Assembly: GCA_034112445.1 (NCBI GenBank)
Contig: JAWUVI010000024.1
Location: 1-64,000, forward strand
Direction: 5' to 3'
Source of the DNA: Pelagadaptatus sp034112445
GTDB taxonomy: Bacteria > Pseudomonadota > Gammaproteobacteria > Pseudomonadales > Cellvibrionaceae
DNA length: 64,000 bases
The notes beneath the pieces were generated by a model. That model was given only the letters and a program-made list of their open reading frames with translations. It searched no databases and was not told the DNA's origin. The stretch's first letter is position 1, and each line of letters opens with the position of its first letter. This document shows, in pieces, positions 33,789 through 42,927 of this stretch. Position numbers and translations under genes: made by a program.

Positions 33789-34733
33789 TTATTGTTGAAA
33801 CATGGCACTCAGGGATTCTTCATTGCTCAAGCGGCGCATGGCCTCTGCAAGCATTTTTGATAAGGTAAGCTGACGGATTCTACCACAGTTTATGGCGTCG
33901 TCTTGCAGTGGAATTGAATCGGCGACGACTAATTCATCAAGTACTGATGCTTCAATATTGGCTATGGCGTTGCCGGATAATACAGGGTGAGTACAGTAGG
34001 CAATAACCTTCTCGGCGCCAAATTTTTTCAGCGCTTTGGCTGCCCCACATAATGTACCTGCGGTGTCGACCATGTCGTCAATCAAAATACAGGTACGGCC
34101 TTCAACGTCGCCAATCAGGTTCATGACTTCGGCAACATTAGCTTTAGGGCGACGTTTATCAATAATGGCTAGATCAATGCCGAGTTGTTTAGCGGTTGCG
34201 CGAGCTCGAACAACACCCCCGATATCCGGTGACACAACAATCATGTTCTCGTATTTTTGGGCGCGAATATCATCAAGCAATACTGGCGAACCGTAAACGT
34301 TATCTACAGGAACATCGAAGAAGCCCTGAATTTGCTCTGCGTGTAAATCAACAGTAAGTACGCGATCAATACCAACGGCAACCATCATGTCAGCAACAAC
34401 TTTAGCTGTGATCGGAACTCTAGCAGAGCGCACACGACGATCTTGGCGGGCGTAACCAAAATAAGGTACCACGGCGGTAATACGACCAGCTGATGCGCGA
34501 CGTAGTGCATCAACCATAACGATCATTTCCATTAAGTTATCGTTAGTTGGAGCACACGTTGGTTGTACAACGAAGACTTCACGGCCGCGTACATTTTCAT
34601 TCAGTTCAACCGCAATTTCACCATCAGAAAATTGGCTAACGGTGGCGTCGCCCATAGGAATGCCGAGACGAGTAACAATTTGTTGTGCTAATTTGGGGTT
34701 TGCATTCCCAGAAAAGACCATGAAATCTGCCAC
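33789..34733 (-). CDS. prs: Ribose-phosphate pyrophosphokinase
   Basis: Makes PRPP for purine, pyrimidine, histidine and NAD synthesis. The 314-residue protein has the flexible-loop sequence FGYARQDRRVRSARVPIT, the metal-site VLTVDLHAEQIQGFF and the PRPP loop CILIDDMVDTAGTL. The tRNA-Gln gene lies directly upstream on the same strand, a conserved arrangement. Confidence 0.97.
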   Translation of the reverse strand: MADFMVFSGNANPKLAQQIVTRLGIPMGDATVSQFSDGEIAVELNENVRGREVFVVQPTCAPTNDNLMEMIVMVDALRRASAGRITAVVPYFGYARQDRRVRSARVPITAKVVADMMVAVGIDRVLTVDLHAEQIQGFFDVPVDNVYGSPVLLDDIRAQKYENMIVVSPDIGGVVRARATAKQLGIDLAIIDKRRPKANVAEVMNLIGDVEGRTCILIDDMVDTAGTLCGAAKALKKFGAEKVIAYCTHPVLSGNAIANIEASVLDELVVADSIPLQDDAINCGRIRQLTLSKMLAEAMRRLSNEESLSAMFQQ

Positions 34734-34853
34734 GTGAAGTACCTGCTCAATGTTGGGGGTTGCTGATAAAAGAGGGTTTTATGTAATTGATTTACGCTAT
34801 TAGCGTTTACATCTTATTTGGCGTCTAAAGTCATTCTATATCTTTAGTTAAAA

Positions 34854-34928
34854 TGGCTGGGGTGGAAGGATTTGAACCTTCGCATGACGGGATCAAAACC
34901 CGCTGCCTTACCGCTTGGCTACACCCCA
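34854..34928 (-). tRNA. tRNA-Gln(TTG)
   Basis: The minus strand gives a 75-base cloverleaf starting TGGGGTG and ending ACCCCAGCCA, with D arm AGCCAAGCGGTAAGGC, anticodon loop TTTTGAT (anticodon TTG) and T loop TTCAAAT. The U1-A72 pair is typical of tRNA-Gln. CCA is encoded. It stands between ispE and prs, as in Pseudomonas and E. coli relatives. Confidence 0.96.
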
Positions 34929-34938
34929 ATAATAATTG

Positions 34939-35787
34939 CTAACTGAATAAGGCCTTATGCGTCGTAGAAATATTGACGCCTTGTGCGATAAACCCATGTA
35001 GATGCTCTGGTGCTTTGAGCAATACTTGTTGGGCTTCTTCTCGAGTTTTAAAGCTCGAAAAAACGCAAGAACCTGTTCCTGTTAGTTGAGCTTCAGCGTA
35101 TTGATTCAGCCAATTTAGGGCTTCATCAACCTCAGAAAAGAGGCGCCGAACTAATGGTTGGCAATTGTTTCCGCCACCCTGCTCAAGAAAGGCCGCTACT
35201 GTAATGTTCGGAGTGTCTCTTGTCAATTCTTTATGAGAAAAAATAGTGGCTGTTGATACGTGGCAATTTGGGGTTAAAACCAAGAAGTAAAGTTCAGGCA
35301 TTAATATTTCTGTGAGTTGTTCGCCTACACCCTCAGCCCAAGCGGTATGGCCTTTAACAAAAACCGGTATGTCGGCACCTAATTGGCCGCCGAGTTCGGC
35401 TAAATAATCAATGGATAGGTCTAAATTCCAGAGCTCATTGAGTGCTAATAAAGTGGTTGCCGCGTTGCTGCTGCCGCCGCCAATACCACCGCCCATGGGT
35501 AGGACTTTGTTGAGTGTGATATCAACACCTTGGTTCGGAGTGTGATACGGTTTTAGTAGTTCAGCGGCCTGAATTATAAGATTGCTGGGGGTGTTAAGTT
35601 CGGCCATGTTACTTTGCATATTAATCACGCCGTCCTGACGCGATTTGAACGTTAATGTGTCACCGTAATCCAACAGTTGAAACAGGGTTTGTAGTGTGTG
35701 GTAGCCGTCGTCTCGACGACCAGTAATGTGGAGAAATAAGTTGAGTTTGGCTGGAGAAGGCAATGTCAGAGTTTGAGGCTTGGTCAT
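34939..35787 (-). CDS. ispE: 4-diphosphocytidyl-2-C-methyl-D-erythritol kinase
   Basis: ATP-dependent kinase of the MEP isoprenoid pathway. The 282-residue GHMP-family protein has the N-terminal SPAKLNLFLHITGRRDDGYH, the ATP loop PMGGGIGGGSSNAATTL (about 92-108) and the catalytic Asp in GADIPVFV. The start codon overlaps the lolB stop by one base (TAATG), so the two are coupled. Confidence 0.96.
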   Translation of the reverse strand: MTKPQTLTLPSPAKLNLFLHITGRRDDGYHTLQTLFQLLDYGDTLTFKSRQDGVINMQSNMAELNTPSNLIIQAAELLKPYHTPNQGVDITLNKVLPMGGGIGGGSSNAATTLLALNELWNLDLSIDYLAELGGQLGADIPVFVKGHTAWAEGVGEQLTEILMPELYFLVLTPNCHVSTATIFSHKELTRDTPNITVAAFLEQGGGNNCQPLVRRLFSEVDEALNWLNQYAEAQLTGTGSCVFSSFKTREEAQQVLLKAPEHLHGFIAQGVNISTTHKALFS

Positions 35788-36539
35788 TAATATAGACGCC
35801 AGTTTTTAATAATGATTGTGGTTTTAATCTTGTTGTTAGTGGCAATAATTTTTTGTGGTAATAGCCAGCCGTCGTGTTGTTTGTAGCGAGGGAATTCAAT
35901 ATTCCAACCCAATTGTGACAGGCTGATAAGTTGACCGCTTTCGTCTTTTAGGATGCTGGTGATTGGAGCTAGTGGCGATGCAACTCCTCGTAGCCAGTAA
36001 TACAGGTTTTCTATAGGAAGTGACCAACCTAGAGAGCGCTGCATGAGTTCTTCGGGGCTTTTGGCATAGATTAACGGCTTATCTCCAGCCCGCAGAGACA
36101 CTCTTGTTTCATTACCTTTTATCCACGTCGCCCCTTGCCCTAATGGTCCGCTTAAGTGAATGGCCCAAGTGTCGGCTTCTTGCTTCCAGTTGAAATAGAG
36201 GCTGCCTGAATTGTTGGGGATTTTTAGTCCGATTTTTCCTTGAGCTTGCCAGTGATCAATACCTAGCAGTATTTGCTGATATTCAGTGGCATTGGTCGTG
36301 TTGGGAGCAAATTTGGCTGGCCTTTGTGCAATGACAATGGGGCTTTTGATGCTTGTGCCAGTTTGTGATTGTCGTTGGGCGTCAGGTGACGATGTGTCGG
36401 TTGTCTTAGGTAGACTTGAGCAGGCGCTAAGCAGAGCAATAGCCATTGCGAAAGCAGTGTGGCGCCAATTTTTAGATGTCTTAAGTTTTAAGTATTGATT
36501 GACTCGGGGGAGGGTGCTAGTTGGTAACATAATCAACAC
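35787..36539 (-). CDS. lolB: Outer-membrane lipoprotein receptor LolB
   Basis: Accepts lipoproteins from LolA and inserts them in the outer membrane. The protein of about 250 residues has a lipobox LLSAC with C41, an N-terminal extension before the signal helix and the barrel segment HWQAQGKIGLKIPNNSGSLYFNW typical of LolB. The start may instead be the ATG three codons later. It precedes ispE and follows the TPR lipoprotein gene on the same strand. Confidence 0.93.
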   Translation of the reverse strand: MLIMLPTSTLPRVNQYLKLKTSKNWRHTAFAMAIALLSACSSLPKTTDTSSPDAQRQSQTGTSIKSPIVIAQRPAKFAPNTTNATEYQQILLGIDHWQAQGKIGLKIPNNSGSLYFNWKQEADTWAIHLSGPLGQGATWIKGNETRVSLRAGDKPLIYAKSPEELMQRSLGWSLPIENLYYWLRGVASPLAPITSILKDESGQLISLSQLGWNIEFPRYKQHDGWLLPQKIIATNNKIKTTIIIKNWRLY

Positions 36540-36547
36540 GCCGCTGG

Positions 36548-38344
36548 TTATTCAACAGAAGTTTTAAGTAAGCGCAGTTTGGTTTCTTCAATAATCGTGC
36601 TGCGTGGATTGAGTTCAAGACCCTGTTGCCATACTTTATTGGCTTCATCTTGAAGATTGCTAACCCATAAAACTTCGCCTAAATGGGCAGCGATTTCATG
36701 GTCGGGCATGGTTTGCATAGCTTGGCGTAACCGCAGTAGCGATATCTCGTAATTGCCAAGACGATATTGAACCCAGCCCATGCTATCGATTATGGCGGCG
36801 TCATCGGGTTTTATCTGCAAAGCTTTTTCAATTAAAGCCAAAGCTTCATCTAACCGTTCGTTGCGATTAGCTAATGTGTATCCGAGCGCGTTAAGAGCAG
36901 TGGCATTGTTAGGGTCATACTTAAGTAAGGTGGTCAAGTCGGCTTCTAAGTTGTCAAATTGCTCAAGCAATTCATAAGTCATTGCACGACTGTAAAGTAG
37001 CTGGGTGCTTTCAGGATGCTGTTGTATGGCAATAGATAAAAGGTCTATCGCGGCTTGGTATTGTTGGTGATTACTAAGAACTTCTGTTTCTAACAAATAC
37101 AGTCGTTCGGCTTGATCTGGAAATTGGGACCTTACAGAGTCTAAGTGAATTTTAGCATCATCAATATTGCCGTTTCTTATTAATATATCAGTGCTATGCA
37201 GTAATGCGGTGGTAAAATCAGGCCCAGGCTCTACCAGTAAATAGTTTTCTAAAGCAATGTCGAAATGCTGTAATTGTTCAGCAATTTTACCGAGGTAAAA
37301 ATAGGCTGACGATCGGCGATGGGAATAGGGGATTAGTTTTTCGAATAGGGTTTGTGCTGAGTGCAGTTGATCAAGCTCTTTAGTGATAAGGGCTAAGCTG
37401 AATAAAATTTCTGGGTCGTTGGGGCTTTTACTGTGCAGCAACTGGAATTGATGCTGGGCTGCTTCTAAATCTATTCCGGCTATGAGGCGAGCGTACTGTA
37501 TACGTAAGCGATTATCGTCAGGGTATTGTTCCAGCATTTTTTGCAGGCGATTAAGGGCCTGACCTTCTTTGCCTCCCTGCTCGATGAGCAGTAATTTCGC
37601 TTCAAGGATGGCGGTAGGTATTAATCTGGGCTCTATTTTTAAGGCTTTCTGTGCGGCTTTGAGGGCTTTCTTTGGCTCACCATTTTGTTGATGCAGTAAG
37701 CCAAGGCCGGTTAGGATTTGAGTGTTGAGCGGGTATTGTTTGTGCAGTTCTTGATACTGAGCCAGCAATGTGTCGCGCTGTGTATCGGTACCTTTTTCGG
37801 CTTGGGCGGCCAGTGCCTGAAATATGGAGGTACTGCCGTTCTCGAGCAAATAAATGGAATGAGTCAGAGCTTCGTTCAATTGGCCATTTCTGGTTAAAGC
37901 TGTTGCCAGAATAAATCGAGCTTCTAAATCTTCAGGTTGTAGTTCCACCCATAATTTGGACATTTCTAAAATGGCATTGTGAGCTTTGAGGTAGCGTGCA
38001 ATGTGAGTGGCTCTTGCTGCAACGCCGGCGTCACGGGTGATGTGGGCTTGTTGGATGTAATTGCTAAGAGCAACATCATAACGTTCACGGCTGCCTGCCA
38101 TTTCCGCAGCCACTAAGCTGAATAAAGTGCCAATTGGGAAAGGGCGGTCGACGATTTCTACAGCGTTGGTTGTGGCCTCAGTCTCGGCAGGTTTATTTTG
38201 ATCCTCTAAGGGCAGCATAGATACCGGCTGATCTTGCTTGATGGGCAACGAACAAGCGGCTAGCAATAATAGACAGCAGCTCAGTGAGCCAAATTTCAAT
38301 ATTGAGCGATAAGCTTTTGTGCAGTACAAAAAAGAAGAGAGCAT
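36548..38344 (-). CDS. TPR-repeat lipoprotein
   Basis: The protein of about 598 residues has a lipoprotein signal ending LLLLAAC near residue 32, and about 12-14 tetratricopeptide units along the rest, clearest at the C terminus (DPNNATALNALGYTLANRN, KPDDAAIIDSMGWVQYRLG). The Pseudomonas gene at the same site between hemA and lolB (PA4667) is of the same kind; the role is thought to lie in the cell envelope but is not settled. The ATG at 38344 is chosen because the signal peptide starts there; an open frame continues 60 codons upstream without a signal-like sequence. Confidence 0.85.
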   Translation of the reverse strand: MLSSFLYCTKAYRSILKFGSLSCCLLLLAACSLPIKQDQPVSMLPLEDQNKPAETEATTNAVEIVDRPFPIGTLFSLVAAEMAGSRERYDVALSNYIQQAHITRDAGVAARATHIARYLKAHNAILEMSKLWVELQPEDLEARFILATALTRNGQLNEALTHSIYLLENGSTSIFQALAAQAEKGTDTQRDTLLAQYQELHKQYPLNTQILTGLGLLHQQNGEPKKALKAAQKALKIEPRLIPTAILEAKLLLIEQGGKEGQALNRLQKMLEQYPDDNRLRIQYARLIAGIDLEAAQHQFQLLHSKSPNDPEILFSLALITKELDQLHSAQTLFEKLIPYSHRRSSAYFYLGKIAEQLQHFDIALENYLLVEPGPDFTTALLHSTDILIRNGNIDDAKIHLDSVRSQFPDQAERLYLLETEVLSNHQQYQAAIDLLSIAIQQHPESTQLLYSRAMTYELLEQFDNLEADLTTLLKYDPNNATALNALGYTLANRNERLDEALALIEKALQIKPDDAAIIDSMGWVQYRLGNYEISLLRLRQAMQTMPDHEIAAHLGEVLWVSNLQDEANKVWQQGLELNPRSTIIEETKLRLLKTSVE

Positions 38345-38595
38345 GCTGTTGTGTCTATTTGTCGTGAGTTGATTGCTTAGATTAATCGTAATAAAGCAGA
38401 GCTGCACGTTATCTGAGTGCATTTTTTCATGTTTGTGCCGAAATAAGCCAAAGTAATTTAAAAAAAACGGTGTCAGTGTCGATTGGTACTTGCCAGTGCG
38501 ATGCAGGAACCGGAGAATTGGCAAATCTGTAATTTATAGTTTGATTGCATAATTTAGGATTATTTAATCTGGCTTTGGCCTAACGTTTGGAATGT

Positions 38596-39864
38596 ATGAC
38601 TTTACTGGCATTTGGTATTAACCACAATACAGCCTCGCTGGACTTCCGCGAGCAGATAGCTTTTGCGCCAGAAGATGTGCAAACAGCCTTGCGAATGGCC
38701 TGCCATGAAGAGGGTTTGAACGAAGCCGTTATCCTTTCTACATGCAACAGAACTGAATTGTACGTGCACGGATCTTTGGATTTAAATCGTCTAATCCAGT
38801 GGTTGGTACACTTTCAAAATCTGGATCGTGCTGAACTGGACGCCTGCCACTATAGCTATGCAGGTGAGCAGGCAATTGAGCACATGATGCGAGTTGCTGG
38901 CGGTTTAGATTCTATGGTTCTCGGCGAGCCGCAAATACTGGGGCAAATGAAGTCTGCTTATACAGTCGGTTGTGAAGCGGGAACGGTAGGCAGTTATTTA
39001 CACGGTGCTTTCCATCAAGTGTTTTCCATTGCCAAAAGGATTCGTACTGAAACCGCTATCGGTCAAAACCCTGTGTCAGTTGCTTATGCGGCGGTAAATT
39101 TGGCGCAACAAATATTTTCAGATTTGAAACAAAATACTGCCTTACTCGTGGGGGCCGGTGAAACCATTGAACTGGTCGCACGGCATTTAACGGAACAAAA
39201 AATTGGCCGCTTAATTGTGGCCAATCGAACCTTAGGGCGAGCCCACGAGCTGGCTGAAAAATTCTCAGCCGAAGCCATTTTATTAGCGGATATACCTGAA
39301 CATTTACACCGTGCCGATGTTGTCATTACCTCAACGGCCAGTCAGTTACCATTATTAGGCAAGGGCGCGGTTGAATCTGCACTTAAAGCTCGCCGCCATA
39401 AGCCTATGTTTATGGTCGATATTGCTGTGCCTAGAGATATTGAGCCAGAGGTCGCTGAGCTTGACGATGTGTATTTGTACAGCGTTGATGATTTGCGCGA
39501 AGTCATTGATGAAAACATGCGTTCTCGCCAGGAAGCGGCTGAACAAGCTCATATAATTGTTGCTGAAGGTGCGCAAGCTTACGCCCAACACATTAAGGCA
39601 CGCAGCTCTGTCAGCACGATTAAAGCCTACCGGCAAAAAGCAGAGACGATTCGTGATGTGGAATTACAAAAGGCCCTGAAATTATTGGAGTCTGGTGTTG
39701 AGCCTGAAGCTGCCTTGCAACAGTTGGCTCGGGGTTTAACAAATAAATTAATGCATGCGCCAACTAAACGCCTGAAGCAGGCTGGTGCGGCGGGTGAAGA
39801 TGACTTGTTGGAATTCAGCTTGCAACTGTTTGATTTGTTGGACTCTGACGAAGCCGATAATTAG
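38596..39864 (+). CDS. hemA: Glutamyl-tRNA reductase
   Basis: First step of tetrapyrrole synthesis by the C5 route, reducing glutamyl-tRNA to glutamate semialdehyde. The 422-residue protein has the catalytic Cys C50 in ILSTCNRTELY, the NADPH domain with LLVGAGETIELVARHL and the C-terminal dimerisation helix. The start is the ATG at 38596 (MTLLAFGINHNTA); a TTG three codons earlier is unlikely. It is divergent from the TPR gene and followed by prfA after a repeat-rich gap. Confidence 0.96.
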   Translation: MTLLAFGINHNTASLDFREQIAFAPEDVQTALRMACHEEGLNEAVILSTCNRTELYVHGSLDLNRLIQWLVHFQNLDRAELDACHYSYAGEQAIEHMMRVAGGLDSMVLGEPQILGQMKSAYTVGCEAGTVGSYLHGAFHQVFSIAKRIRTETAIGQNPVSVAYAAVNLAQQIFSDLKQNTALLVGAGETIELVARHLTEQKIGRLIVANRTLGRAHELAEKFSAEAILLADIPEHLHRADVVITSTASQLPLLGKGAVESALKARRHKPMFMVDIAVPRDIEPEVAELDDVYLYSVDDLREVIDENMRSRQEAAEQAHIIVAEGAQAYAQHIKARSSVSTIKAYRQKAETIRDVELQKALKLLESGVEPEAALQQLARGLTNKLMHAPTKRLKQAGAAGEDDLLEFSLQLFDLLDSDEADN

Positions 39865-39889
39865 CGTGTCTAATATCTGTGTCGTGAAT

Positions 39890-40018
39890 CGCATTCTAAA
39901 TTTTAAATTCCATGTTTCAAATTCCATGTTTTAAATTCTAAGGATCTAATTCTTAATTAAGTTTCAAATCCTAAATTTTGAATTCTATTATTTAATATTC
40001 CATTATTTGTTTTATTTT
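39890..40018 (+). repeat. AT-rich degenerate repeats between hemA and prfA
   Basis: About ten imperfect copies of an AAATTCYA-like unit (AAATTCCATGTTT appears twice in full) fill the gap. No terminator hairpin is seen, so hemA and prfA may be co-transcribed through it. Confidence 0.65.
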
Positions 40019-40031
40019 TTGAGTGAAGTTT

Positions 40032-41114
40032 ATGAAAGACTCTATTTTAGCCAAGCTGGAAATTCTTCAAGATCGCTATGTTGAAGTGGGTGCTCTGTTA
40101 AGTGATATAGAAACCATTAACGACCAAAATCGCTTTCGTGAGTTGTCCAAAGAGTACGCCGAGCTTGAACCTGTGGTGCAAAGTTTCGAGCAATATTTAC
40201 AGGTTCAAGGCGATATCGCTGAGGCTAAAAGCCTGCTTAAAGATGGCGATAAAGACATGCGAGAAATGGCCAAAGAAGAATTGTCTGAGAGTGAGTCGCT
40301 AAACGATCAGATCGAAGTCGACCTACAGCGTCTGCTTCTTCCTAAAGATCCTAATGATGATAAGAACGTATTCTTGGAGATTCGTGCGGGAACCGGCGGT
40401 GATGAAGCGGCTATTTTTTCGGGTAACTTATTCCGGATGTATTCACGTTATGCTGAATCGCGTAAATGGAAAATGGAAATATTGAGCGAAAATATTGGTG
40501 AGCACGGCGGTTATAGAGAAGTCATCACTCGCATCGTTGGGCAGGGCGTGTATTCACAAATGAAATTTGAATCGGGTGCGCATCGAGTTCAGCGCGTTCC
40601 AGAAACTGAATCTCAAGGTCGGGTGCATACCTCGGCCTGTACTGTGGCGGTGATGCCGGAAGCTGATGAATCTGTGGCGATAGAAATTAATAAAGGCGAT
40701 TTACGCGTGGACACTTTTCGCGCCAGTGGTGCGGGTGGTCAGCACGTCAACAAAACGGATTCGGCGATTCGCTTAACCCACTTGCCAACAGGCGTTGTGG
40801 TTGAGTGTCAGGATGAGCGTTCACAGCATAAAAACCGAGCGCGGGCTATGTCACTACTGGCCTCTCGATTGCAAAGTGCACAAGATGACAAGGCCGCACA
40901 AAGCGTTGCCGATGAAAGGCGTAACTTAGTCGGTAGTGGTGATCGTTCTGAGCGTATCCGTACCTACAATTATTCACAAGGACGGGTCACTGATCACCGT
41001 ATTAATCTCACCTTATACAAGCTCAATGAAATTATGGAAGGGCAGCTGGACGAAGTTATTCAGCCTTTGGTGCAGGAATATCAAGCCGATCAATTGGCGG
41101 CTCTGGCAGATTAA
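40032..41114 (+). CDS. prfA: Peptide chain release factor 1
   Basis: Terminates translation at UAA and UAG. The 360-residue protein has the stop-codon recognition tripeptide region VPETESQG (a Pro-x-Thr form; E. coli has PAT), and the catalytic GGQ in GAGGQHVNKTDSA near residue 230. The ATG at 40032 (MKDSILAKLE) fits the family; a GTG three codons earlier is the alternative. The stop overlaps the prmC start (TAATG), matching their joint function. Confidence 0.96.
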   Translation: MKDSILAKLEILQDRYVEVGALLSDIETINDQNRFRELSKEYAELEPVVQSFEQYLQVQGDIAEAKSLLKDGDKDMREMAKEELSESESLNDQIEVDLQRLLLPKDPNDDKNVFLEIRAGTGGDEAAIFSGNLFRMYSRYAESRKWKMEILSENIGEHGGYREVITRIVGQGVYSQMKFESGAHRVQRVPETESQGRVHTSACTVAVMPEADESVAIEINKGDLRVDTFRASGAGGQHVNKTDSAIRLTHLPTGVVVECQDERSQHKNRARAMSLLASRLQSAQDDKAAQSVADERRNLVGSGDRSERIRTYNYSQGRVTDHRINLTLYKLNEIMEGQLDEVIQPLVQEYQADQLAALAD

Positions 41115-41980
41115 TGAGTGCCGACTCGGTGTCGCTGTCGACAGTTCAGGACTGCTTAAAGTGTGACAAATTGTTGTCTTCGGTAAGTGACTCGGCGCGT
41201 CTCGATATTGAATTGTTGTTGTGCAAAGCACTGGATTGCAGTCGTACTTATTTGTATGGCTGGCCAGAGCATGAGCTGACACAAGAGCAGCAGCAAGCCT
41301 TTCGGCTCTTGTTGGGAGAGCGTCAGTCCGGTCGACCTGTTGCCCATCTACTGGGTAACCGAGAATTTTGGTCTTTGCCATTAAAGGTGAACGATTCCAC
41401 GCTTATTCCTCGTCCCGATACCGAAATTTTAATTGAGACAGCTTTGGCTTTGAACCTAGCCGCAGATACGAAACTGCTTGATCTTGGTACGGGCACTGGC
41501 GCTATTGCTTTGGCATTAGCCAGTGAATATTCAGGGTGGGATATTTTAGCGGTTGATCTAGCGGAAGCGGCGGTAGAGTTGGCTCGTGATAACGTTAAAT
41601 CATTAGGCTTTACCAACGTTAAGGTTCAGCAAAGCAATTGGTTTACAGTGATTGAGCCACAGCGGTTCAATATCATAGTCAGCAATCCACCTTATATAGA
41701 TTCTAGTGACCCTCATTTAAAGCAAGGCGATGTTAGGTTCGAACCCAGCTCGGCTTTGATTGCTAAAGATCGTGGCTTTGCTGATTTGTTTTCGATTATC
41801 GATATCAGTCGTCACTTTCTAGCGGTTGATGGGTGGCTGTTGTTGGAGCATGGTTTTGAGCAAGGCGTTGAAGTGCGTAAGAAGTTATACGAATGTGGTT
41901 ATCACTGTGTAGAAACCAGGTTAGATTATTCCGGCAATGAGCGTGTCACTCTTGGGCAGTACAGTGGCGCTGGTTTATGA
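41114..41980 (+). CDS. prmC: Release factor glutamine methyltransferase
   Basis: Methylates the GGQ glutamine of release factors, including the product of the gene just before it. The 288-residue protein has SAM motif I LLDLGTGTGAIALALA and the substrate motif SNPPYID. It is coupled to prfA by a one-base overlap and to the EamA gene by an ATGA overlap. Confidence 0.95.
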   Translation: MSADSVSLSTVQDCLKCDKLLSSVSDSARLDIELLLCKALDCSRTYLYGWPEHELTQEQQQAFRLLLGERQSGRPVAHLLGNREFWSLPLKVNDSTLIPRPDTEILIETALALNLAADTKLLDLGTGTGAIALALASEYSGWDILAVDLAEAAVELARDNVKSLGFTNVKVQQSNWFTVIEPQRFNIIVSNPPYIDSSDPHLKQGDVRFEPSSALIAKDRGFADLFSIIDISRHFLAVDGWLLLEHGFEQGVEVRKKLYECGYHCVETRLDYSGNERVTLGQYSGAGL

Positions 41981-42927
41981 CTAGTACGGCAAAGCACGTT
42001 GTCTCAGGTCGGATCGGTTATGGCACGGCTTTGGTTTTATGCACGGTGCTCATGTGGGGCTTGTTGCCTATCGGTTTGAAAATCACCTTAACAGAACTCG
42101 ATATTTATACGGCAACGTGGATGCGCTTCATTGTGTCGGGCGTATTGCTGGCTGCTTGGATGATTTGGCGACAAGCATTGCCGAATGTTCGTGGCTTTAG
42201 TTTGTCGACTTGGCTGTGGGTACTTTTGGCCTGCTCTGGTATGTTGTGCAACTATATTTTTTACGCGTCTTCTCTGCAATTTTTAAACCCGGAAACCGCT
42301 CAGCTATTGATTCAACTTGCGCCATTCTTGGTCTTGTTGGGGGGCGTGGTGCTATTTAAAGAGCCTTTCTCTAGGGGGCAAAAATTTGGTGTGGTGTTTT
42401 TAATTGTTGGCTTTTTAGTTTTTTTTAACAAGAATATATCGCAATTATTGGTCGCCGACTCAAACTATAGTTTGGGTGTGGTTTTGATGTTTGTAGCCGC
42501 GTTGACTTGGGCGGTGTATGCGTTGATTCAGAAACGGCTACTGCGAAAAATGAAATCAATGGATTTGATGTTGATGATTTACATCATGGGCAGTTGTGTT
42601 TATTTCCCACTGGCAAAACCGCAAGATATTTTAACGATGAGCAGCTTACCTATGGCGATGCTGATTTTTTGTTGTCTTAATACGCTGGTTGCCTATGGCG
42701 CTTTTGCCGAATCGATGCAGCACTTACATGCGTCACAAGTCAGTGCGATTATTACGCTTGTACCAATAATAACGTTTGCGTGTATGTGGATGGCCGTTAA
42801 GATTTGGCCCGCGGTATTAGAGCCTAGTGATATGAATATACTGGCTTATGTTGGGGGAGGTATGGTTGTGGTGGGGTCAATTTTGGCTGCCCGCAATAAC
42901 AGCATTAAAGAAGGCGTAAAAACTTAG
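41977..42927 (+). CDS. EamA-family drug/metabolite transporter
   Basis: The 316-residue protein has ten membrane helices in two EamA halves (about 15-145 and 165-305). Members of the DMT superfamily export or import amino acids and other small molecules; the substrate is not readable. It is coupled to prmC by an ATGA overlap, and its end overlaps the convergent holA end by four bases, so no terminator separates them. Confidence 0.88.
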   Translation: MTSTAKHVVSGRIGYGTALVLCTVLMWGLLPIGLKITLTELDIYTATWMRFIVSGVLLAAWMIWRQALPNVRGFSLSTWLWVLLACSGMLCNYIFYASSLQFLNPETAQLLIQLAPFLVLLGGVVLFKEPFSRGQKFGVVFLIVGFLVFFNKNISQLLVADSNYSLGVVLMFVAALTWAVYALIQKRLLRKMKSMDLMLMIYIMGSCVYFPLAKPQDILTMSSLPMAMLIFCCLNTLVAYGAFAESMQHLHASQVSAIITLVPIITFACMWMAVKIWPAVLEPSDMNILAYVGGGMVVVGSILAARNNSIKEGVKT

